The notes under the pieces were generated by a model. The model searched no databases. It saw only the letters and a program-made list of their open reading frames with translations, and was not told where the DNA came from. Both the position numbers and the translations under genes were made by a program. Of a stretch of 6,648 bases of DNA, positions 1 through 6,648 are shown one piece after another (position 1 is the stretch's first letter; the number at the start of each line of letters is the position of its first letter). Origin of the DNA: Bacillota bacterium (GTDB taxonomy: Bacteria; Bacillota; DTU025); assembly GCA_012842765.1 (NCBI GenBank), contig DUWJ01000084.1:1-6648 (forward strand), written 5' to 3'.

Positions 1-2448
<2,448 letters not shown>

Positions 2449-2453
2449 ACAAC

Positions 2454-2468
2454 CCACCCTACTTCCTT
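2454..2468 (-). promoter_or_regulatory. Ribosome-binding region of rpoB copy 2
   Basis: Two Shine-Dalgarno-like signals are present. AAGGA (2464-2468) is 6 nt before an in-frame GTG (2457). GGTGG (2454-2458) is 5 nt before ATG 2448. The segment AAGTAGGGTGGG is conserved in copy 1, so it is functional in some form. Which start is used decides whether the protein begins MGCMDIAE or MDIAE. Confidence 0.5.
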
Positions 2469-2498
2469 GTAGATTGTAGATTTCCGGGCATAACGAAT

Positions 2499-2549
2499 AG
2501 CGCGGACATTAATGACCTTTGGCGCATATCCTCCAGTCAAAGCCGCGCT
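2499..2549 (-). promoter_or_regulatory. P4 stem-loop of the copy 2 leader
   Basis: AGCGCGG (2543-2549) pairs perfectly with CCGCGCT (2499-2505) around a 37-nt interior, the same length as in copy 1. The third pair is C-G here and U-A in copy 1, a two-sided compensatory change. The inner TGAC/GTCA helix sits at the same internal positions as TGGC/GTCA in copy 1, an A-U versus G-U consistent change. This is the best evidence in the window for a functional RNA fold. Confidence 0.72.
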
Positions 2550-2714
2550 GAGACTAATAGATCATACCTGCAAATAGCATGTGTGTTCATTTGTCCCCTT
2601 ATACCTCAGTCCTCCGTCACTCAGGGCGTGCCCGCGCCGCTCCATCTCATGAAGGGTTATGCCCCAGCAGATCACGGCGCATCAACTCTGCTCATGCCCT
2701 TGTGACATTTTATT

Positions 2715-2743
2715 ATGCTACCACAAGAGTGACGCCCCGTCAA
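2715..2743 (-). promoter_or_regulatory. Housekeeping (sigma-70/SigA type) promoter of rpoB copy 2
   Basis: On the minus strand, TTGACG (2738-2743) lies 17 nt from TAGCAT (2715-2720), with an extended -10 TG one base upstream of the -10 box. The hexamers, spacer length and extended -10 match the copy 1 promoter although the spacer sequence itself has diverged. An A/T-rich tract lies upstream of the -35. The start site is predicted near 2708, so copy 2 can be transcribed independently of copy 1. Confidence 0.75.
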
Positions 2744-2781
2744 GACCAATTTATCTGTTTTTTAAGCGCTGATCAGGTCTT
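2741..2781. repeat. 7-bp inverted repeat overlapping the -35 region of the copy 2 promoter
   Basis: CAAGACC (2741-2747) and GGTCTTG (2775-2781) are perfect inverted arms 27 nt apart. The first arm overlaps the -35 hexamer of the copy 2 promoter. The A/T-rich interval, read on the minus strand as CTTAAAAAACAGATAAATT, lies where an UP element for the alpha C-terminal domain would sit. TGATCA and AGCGCT palindromes lie next to the outer arm. An operator or UP element is possible, but nothing comparable was seen upstream of copy 1, so this may be chance. Confidence 0.35.
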
Positions 2782-2804
2782 GTTGATAACACCGCCTCTG
2801 CTGT

Positions 2805-2826
2805 AAAACGCCTACCTCCAAGGCGG
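2805..2826 (-). terminator. Weak terminator-like hairpin after rpoB copy 1
   Basis: About 50 nt past the copy 1 stop, minus-strand CGCCT (2821-2825) pairs with AGGCG (2809-2813) around a 7-nt loop and is followed directly by TTTT (2805-2808). The stem is GC-rich but only 5 bp and the U-run is short, so termination would be partial at best. CCGCCT can instead pair with AGGCGG at 2792-2797, which would disrupt this hairpin. Read-through into copy 2 is plausible. Confidence 0.4.
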
Positions 2827-2873
2827 ACCCATGAATGTGAAGATTCCAAAACCCGCCACATGCACGTAATTGC

Positions 2874-5800
2874 TCATTCCTCGTCCGCAGGCAAGACCTG
2901 TATATCAAGGCATAGGCCCTGCATCTCTCTGATCATCACTTTGAAGGACTCAGGAACGCCAGGTTCAGGAATCATGTCCCCTTTTACAATCGCCTCATAT
3001 GTTTTGACTCTGCCCAAAACATCGTCTGACTTTACGGTGAGCATCTCTTGAAGCGTGTGGGCGGCCCCATAGGCCTCCAATGCCCAAACCTCCATCTCGC
3101 CGAATCTCTGCCCTCCGAACTGAGCTTTGCCGCCCAGTGGCTGCTGGGTCACTAGGGAGTATGGTCCTGTGGAACGCGCATGGATCTTGTCGTCGACAAG
3201 GTGTAGTAGTTTCATCAAGTAGGCGTAGCCCACAGTCACCTCTCGGTCGAATGGTTCACCGGTTCTCCCGTCATACAGAATAGTCTTGCCATTTGCGGGC
3301 AGACCTGCTTTCTCCAGATACCCAAAAACGTCGTCCTCATCAGCACCGTCGAACACAGGCGTTGCCACGTGAACGCCGAGAGCGGCTGCGGCCCAGCCAA
3401 GGTGAGTCTCCAGCACCTGACCGATATTCATCCGCGAAGGCACTCCCAACGGATTGAGGACTATCTCCACCGGACGCCCGTCCGGCAAAAACGGCATGTC
3501 TTCGACCGGCAATATCTTGGCAATCACGCCCTTGTTTCCGTGGCGGCCCGCCATTTTATCGCCCTCGGAGATCTTCCGCTTCTGCGCCACATAAACTCTG
3601 ACAAGCTTACCTACACCCGGAGCAAGCTCGTCTCCGTTCTCACGGGAAAACGCATGGACCTCTACTACCTTCCCTGACTCGCCGTGGGGCACCCTGAGCG
3701 AGGTATCGCGCACTTCACGCGCCTTCTCGCCGAATATTGCCCGGAGCAAGCGCTCCTCAGGCGTGAGCTCAGTCTCGCCCTTCGGCGTAACCCTTCCTAC
3801 AAGGATGTCGCCGGGCTGCACCTCTGCGCCGATCCTGATTATACCATCCTCATCCAAGTCCTTCAGGGCGTCCTCGCCGATATTCGGGATATCCCTCGTT
3901 ATCTCCTCAGGTCCAAGCTTAGTATCTCGAGCATCACATTCGTACTCCTCGATGTGTATGGATGTAAAGACATCGTCGATCACGAGTTGCTCGGATATGA
4001 GGATGGCGTCCTCATAATTGTAGCCCTCCCACGGCATGAACGCGACTAAAATGTTTCGTCCCAGCGCCATCTCGCCCATATCAGTGGATGGTCCATCGGC
4101 AATCACGTCGCCTGGCTCGACTCTATGACCAACTCTGACCAAAGGTTTCTGGTTAATGCATGTACCCTGGTTTGATCTGGCAAATTTGGTCACATTGTAT
4201 GTATCCAATCTGCCATCATCCCGCTCAACCACGATTCGATCAGCACACGCACTTCTAACGAATCCGCCATGCTTGGCCACGATCACCGCCCCAGAATCGA
4301 GAGCCGATTTGTATTCCATGCCTGTTCCCACCAGCGGGGCTTCCGGACTCAAAAGCGGAACCGCCTGTCTCTGCATGTTCGAGCCCATCAGAGCCCGACC
4401 AGCATCATCATTCCCCAAGAACGGGATAAGGGCAGTACCAATTGAAACCAACTGTTTGGGCGAGACATCCATGTAATCTACCTGATCGACCGGGACTATT
4501 ACGATCTCATCCTTCAAGCGACATGCTACTCGCTGACTAGCAAAAGAACCATCCTCATTCATGGGCTCATTTGCCTGAGCGATGACGTATCTGTCTTCCA
4601 TATCGGCAGTGAGATATCTGATCTCCTCCGTCACCTTTCCGTCCTCAACCCGCCTATAGGGCGTCTCAATGAAACCGTATTCATTGACACGGGCATACGT
4701 ACACAAAGACCCTATCAACCCGATGTTAGGCCCTTCAGGCGTCTCGATCGGACATATCCTGCCATAATGAGAATGATGGATGTCGCGCACTTCGAACCCG
4801 GCTCTCCTCCACGACAGCCCCCCGGGGCCAAGCGCTGACAATCGGCGCTTATGAGTCAGTTCGGCCAGCGGATTTGTCTGGTCCATGAATTGCGACAGCT
4901 GGCTCGATCCAAAGAACTCCCTTACCGCGGCCACCACTGGCCTGACATTCATCAAGCCCTTAGGCGTCACAGCTTCAACATCCTGAATAGTCATGCGCTC
5001 GCGTATCACCCGTTCCATGCGGGATAATCCAATCCTGAACTGATTCTGCAGCAGTTCGCCAACGGTCTTGAGCCTTCGATTACCAAGGTGGTCGATATCA
5101 TCAATCGTGCCAATGCCATATGGAAGATTGACGAGATAATTCACAGTAGCCACAACGTCCGCGGGCGTAATTACAACAAGGTTGGCAGGGGGATATCGAT
5201 TGCCGATAACCTTTATGGAATCTTGCGGCGCGTCATCCGGAGCAACAAGAATCGCTTCTCCTATATGTCCTTGCTGTTCCAGCTCCCGAACGAGTTCGGC
5301 TCGTCTGGCAGTAACCTTCTCTCCTGCTTCCAACGCCAGCTTGGTCCCTAGATCTACCTCCTCGCCCGCGTCATCAAGCCAGGTGATCTCTCCCGTCTCG
5401 GAATCCACTACGGCCCTTGCCGGATCTGTGCCATTTGTAACCGGATGATGTATGGGCTCGGCCAGCCTTTGACCGATCAGCCTGTCGGCAAGTTCCAGCT
5501 TTTTGTTGAGTTTGTAGCGGCCCACCTTCGCCAAGTCATATCTCCTGGGATCGAAGAAAAGAAACTCAAACAAAGACCTCGCACTATCAATAGAAGGCGG
5601 CTCGCCTGGCCTAAGGCGTTTGTAGATCTCGATCAGGGCCTCTTCCTCGTTACTCGTGTTGTCCCGTTCCAACGTATTGCGGATGTACTCGTTGTCTCCG
5701 AAAACCTCGATGATCTCCTCATCTGAGCTAAGCCCCATCGCCCTCAACATGACCGTGGCAGGAAGCTTTCTCGTCCGGTCAACGCGCACCCAGACCATAT

Positions 5801-6335
5801 TCGAGGCATCCGTCTCAAACTCAAGCCAAGCGCCTCGGTTAGGCCTTATGGATGCCGTGTAGATCTCCCTTCCGGATGAATCCCTGTCAATGTCAAAATA
5901 GGCGCCTGGGGATCTCACCAGCTGGCTGACGACTACGCGTTCCGCCCCGTTGATAATAAATGTGCCAGCCTCGGTCATGAGCGGAAAGTCTCCCATGAAA
6001 ACCTCCTGTTCTTTGACCTCTCCAGTTGCCTTACTGATCAACCTGACCTTTGCATTGAGTGGAGCAGAATAAGTAACGTCCCGTCTTTTGCATTCCTCCA
6101 CCGTATATTTCGGATCGCCTAAGGCGTATCCGGTAAACTCGAGGACAAGGTTGCCGGTAAAATCCTGGACTGGCGAGATATCTCGGAACACTTCGCGCAG
6201 GCCCTCTCCGAGAAACCATTGATATGATTTGTGCTGGACCTCGATGAGGTTGGGGAGTTCGAGGACACTGGGGACCTTGGAAAACAGGATTCTCTCGCGT
6301 TTCATCGGCTTAGTCGCAATCTCAATAGACCCCAC
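2874..6335 (-). CDS. rpoB: DNA-directed RNA polymerase subunit beta, complete divergent paralogue (copy 1)
   Basis: This gene encodes the beta subunit of RNA polymerase, which with beta-prime forms the active centre and holds the RNA-DNA hybrid. The 1153 residues span the whole family. Residues 29-50 are the N-terminal PNLIE/YQWFL region. The rifampicin region is at 476-508, with Q482, D485, H495, R498 and S500 matching E. coli Q513, D516, H526, R529 and S531. The second rifampicin cluster ([12 protein letters not shown]) is at 530-541 and YNYED at 772-776. [10 protein letters not shown] starts at 926, giving K927 and K935 (E. coli K1065, K1073), and IHARST gives H1052 (H1237). The catalytic residues are therefore intact. 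The oddity is W509-R510 where the family has Arg-Glu. R164, G641 and H689 also differ from copy 2. The start is uncertain: GTG 6335 is used here, but ATT 6326 aligns with the ATG of copy 2 and ATG 6305 is also in frame. The gene has its own promoter and leader and is followed by copy 2, not rpoC. Confidence 0.98.
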   Translation of the reverse strand: MGSIEIATKPMKRERILFSKVPSVLELPNLIEVQHKSYQWFLGEGLREVFRDISPVQDFTGNLVLEFTGYALGDPKYTVEECKRRDVTYSAPLNAKVRLISKATGEVKEQEVFMGDFPLMTEAGTFIINGAERVVVSQLVRSPGAYFDIDRDSSGREIYTASIRPNRGAWLEFETDASNMVWVRVDRTRKLPATVMLRAMGLSSDEEIIEVFGDNEYIRNTLERDNTSNEEEALIEIYKRLRPGEPPSIDSARSLFEFLFFDPRRYDLAKVGRYKLNKKLELADRLIGQRLAEPIHHPVTNGTDPARAVVDSETGEITWLDDAGEEVDLGTKLALEAGEKVTARRAELVRELEQQGHIGEAILVAPDDAPQDSIKVIGNRYPPANLVVITPADVVATVNYLVNLPYGIGTIDDIDHLGNRRLKTVGELLQNQFRIGLSRMERVIRERMTIQDVEAVTPKGLMNVRPVVAAVREFFGSSQLSQFMDQTNPLAELTHKRRLSALGPGGLSWRRAGFEVRDIHHSHYGRICPIETPEGPNIGLIGSLCTYARVNEYGFIETPYRRVEDGKVTEEIRYLTADMEDRYVIAQANEPMNEDGSFASQRVACRLKDEIVIVPVDQVDYMDVSPKQLVSIGTALIPFLGNDDAGRALMGSNMQRQAVPLLSPEAPLVGTGMEYKSALDSGAVIVAKHGGFVRSACADRIVVERDDGRLDTYNVTKFARSNQGTCINQKPLVRVGHRVEPGDVIADGPSTDMGEMALGRNILVAFMPWEGYNYEDAILISEQLVIDDVFTSIHIEEYECDARDTKLGPEEITRDIPNIGEDALKDLDEDGIIRIGAEVQPGDILVGRVTPKGETELTPEERLLRAIFGEKAREVRDTSLRVPHGESGKVVEVHAFSRENGDELAPGVGKLVRVYVAQKRKISEGDKMAGRHGNKGVIAKILPVEDMPFLPDGRPVEIVLNPLGVPSRMNIGQVLETHLGWAAAALGVHVATPVFDGADEDDVFGYLEKAGLPANGKTILYDGRTGEPFDREVTVGYAYLMKLLHLVDDKIHARSTGPYSLVTQQPLGGKAQFGGQRFGEMEVWALEAYGAAHTLQEMLTVKSDDVLGRVKTYEAIVKGDMIPEPGVPESFKVMIREMQGLCLDIQVLPADEE

Positions 6336-6345
6336 CCTACTTTCT
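6332..6345 (-). promoter_or_regulatory. Ribosome-binding region of rpoB copy 1
   Basis: The conserved segment reads AGAAAGTAGGGTGG here. AAGGA of copy 2 has become AGAAA, so the signal for GTG 6335 is weakened. GGTGG (6332-6336) is 5 nt before ATT 6326, the exact equivalent of the copy 2 ATG. The start is therefore either GTG with a poor site or a rare AUU with a well-placed one. ATG 6305 has no good site upstream. Confidence 0.4.
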
Positions 6346-6572
6346 AACGGCTTTTCAGATACAAGAAACAGTGCGGACCATCATGACATGGACCAAACGC
6401 CCATAAGCCAGAGCCGCACTGAGACTGGCAGATCTCACGTGCAAAACATCAGCGTTTTGCCGCCCTCTCATAACCTATTCACTGGACACTTGCGCGAAGC
6501 CAAAGCTCGGCTCCGCAAGGGCTGGGCGCCCGCAAATCACAGCGCACTCGATCTGCCCGTCCTTCGGCATCA
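6336..6572 (-). ncRNA. Structured 5' leader RNA of rpoB copy 1 (putative cis-regulatory element)
   Basis: The untranslated stretch between the predicted start site and rpoB copy 1 contains no convincing coding sequence but folds well by eye. Helices in 5'-3' order are: P1, GCAGATC (6550-6556) with GATTTGC (6532-6538), one G-U pair; a hairpin CTTGCG/CGCAAG (6514-6519 with 6489-6494); P3, a 7-bp stem GCAAAAC/GTTTTGC (6454-6460 with 6441-6447) and 6-nt loop; and P4 (6414-6420 with 6370-6376). Equivalents of P1, P3 and P4 occur in the leader of copy 2, with a compensatory change in P4. I recall a described 'Firmicutes-rpoB' RNA motif in this genomic position. I cannot verify that this is an instance. 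What it senses is unknown; autoregulation of beta synthesis or attenuation are possibilities. Confidence 0.68.
6369..6421 (-). promoter_or_regulatory. P4 stem-loop of the copy 1 leader
   Basis: CAGTGCGG (6414-6421) pairs with CCGCACTG (6369-6376), 8 bp around a 37-nt interior. Inside, TGGC (6407-6410) can pair with GTCA (6384-6387), including one G-U pair, leaving a 3-nt bulge on the 5' side and 7 nt on the 3' side. All these positions have exact counterparts in the copy 2 leader. A moderately U-rich stretch (GUUUCUUGU) follows, so a role in attenuation cannot be excluded, but it is not a clean terminator tail. Confidence 0.7.
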
Positions 6573-6578
6573 TCCTTT

Positions 6579-6607
6579 ATGTTAACATATAGCCCGAATC
6601 GCGTCAA
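6579..6607 (-). promoter_or_regulatory. Housekeeping (sigma-70/SigA type) promoter of rpoB copy 1
   Basis: On the minus strand, TTGACG (6602-6607) and TAACAT (6579-6584) are separated by exactly 17 nt. A TG one base upstream of the -10 box makes it an extended -10. The -35 matches the consensus at 5 of 6 bases and the -10 at 4 of 6, including the key T-A and final A-T. Transcription would start near 6572 and give a leader of about 237 nt. The same architecture stands before copy 2, which is the strongest argument that it is real. The start site itself is inferred. Confidence 0.75.
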
Positions 6608-6648
6608 ATCATGCCAGCTAGAGCCCTTACAGCCATTCTTGGATCACA

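Larger units (their letters stand above)
2449..2708 (-). ncRNA. Structured 5' leader RNA of rpoB copy 2 (putative cis-regulatory element)
   Basis: This is the counterpart of the copy 1 leader, filling most of the 425-nt spacer between the genes. No coding sequence is seen in that spacer. Conserved blocks in order: a P1 hairpin GCAGA...TCTGC with a 15-nt loop sharing TGCGC and GTGA with copy 1; a CCCTT...AAGGG closing pair corresponding to GCCCTT...GAGGGC in copy 1; a weaker P3, CAAAT/ATTTG; the block AGTCTCAG followed by P4; and the ribosome-binding segment GAAGTAGGGTGGG. Sequence between these blocks is largely diverged while the order and pairing are kept, which points to selection on structure. 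It may belong to the Firmicutes-rpoB RNA class, from memory and unchecked. The ligand or mechanism is unknown. Confidence 0.66.

Noticed and set aside
2449..2873. Tandem copies as a simple assembly artefact joining two strains
   Set aside because: Not fully excluded, but a strain chimera would normally show rpoC, not a spacer with a promoter, directly after copy 1. Two units about 82% identical are not allelic. Long reads would settle it.
4720..4920. Classical rifampicin-resistance substitutions in copy 1
   Set aside because: The positions equivalent to E. coli Q513, D516, H526, R529, S531, P564 and I572 are all wild type, so resistance cannot be claimed from known mutations. Only the 540-541 change is notable.
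6031..6219. Small minus-strand frame of 62 codons
   Set aside because: It overlaps the rpoB copy 1 coding region in another frame and has composition typical of an out-of-frame shadow.
6361..6421. P4 of the copy 1 leader as an intrinsic terminator
   Set aside because: The 7-8 bp stem has a 37-nt interior and the following tract (GUUUCUUGU) is interrupted. In copy 2 the tract is even less U-rich.
6604..6648. C-terminal end of an upstream gene (for example rplL) on the minus strand
   Set aside because: Two short frames end here (at TGA 6604-6606 and at a TAA further upstream), but a dozen residues are too few to recognise, and no rplL-like lysine-rich ending is seen.

Overview
The window holds two tandem genes for the beta subunit of bacterial RNA polymerase (rpoB), both read from the minus strand. 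The organism is probably a Firmicute (Bacillota) of the Clostridia type. I infer this from the compact beta subunit of about 1150 residues without large lineage insertions, its N-terminal 'VLELPNLIE' and C-terminal '[10 protein letters not shown]' style, mixed AGA/AGG/CGC arginine codons and intermediate GC. The lineage call is moderate and the genus is unknown.

Layout in the direction of transcription (right to left): an upstream stretch 6608-6648 with no recognisable gene; promoter 6579-6607; a structured leader of about 237 nt; complete rpoB copy 1 (6335-2874, 1153 codons); a 425-nt spacer holding a weak terminator-like hairpin, an AT-rich patch, a second promoter (2715-2743) and a second leader of about 250-260 nt; then rpoB copy 2 (from 2448), which runs off the left edge after 816 codons. 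Neither rpoC nor any other gene lies between the copies. By hand alignment they are about 82% identical over the 816 shared residues, with no net length difference.

The unit that was duplicated is promoter + leader + gene. Both promoters read TTGACG, 17 nt, TAnCAT, with an extended -10 TG. The leader sequences have diverged, but a 7-bp helix is kept by a compensatory U-A to C-G change, its loop is 37 nt in both, and an inner 4-bp helix sits at identical positions. This suggests a selected cis-acting RNA, possibly the kind described upstream of rpoB in Firmicutes.

Copy 2 looks like the canonical housekeeping gene. Copy 1 keeps its catalytic lysines and histidine and the classical rifampicin-site residues, but has Trp-Arg where copy 2, E. 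coli and M. tuberculosis have Arg-Glu at the end of the rifampicin region (E. coli 540-541). It also differs at several other usually conserved positions. The arrangement suggests two alternative, separately regulated beta subunits that would compete for the same alpha, beta-prime and sigma partners, comparable in outline to the rpoB duplications of some actinomycetes. That functional reading is inference.
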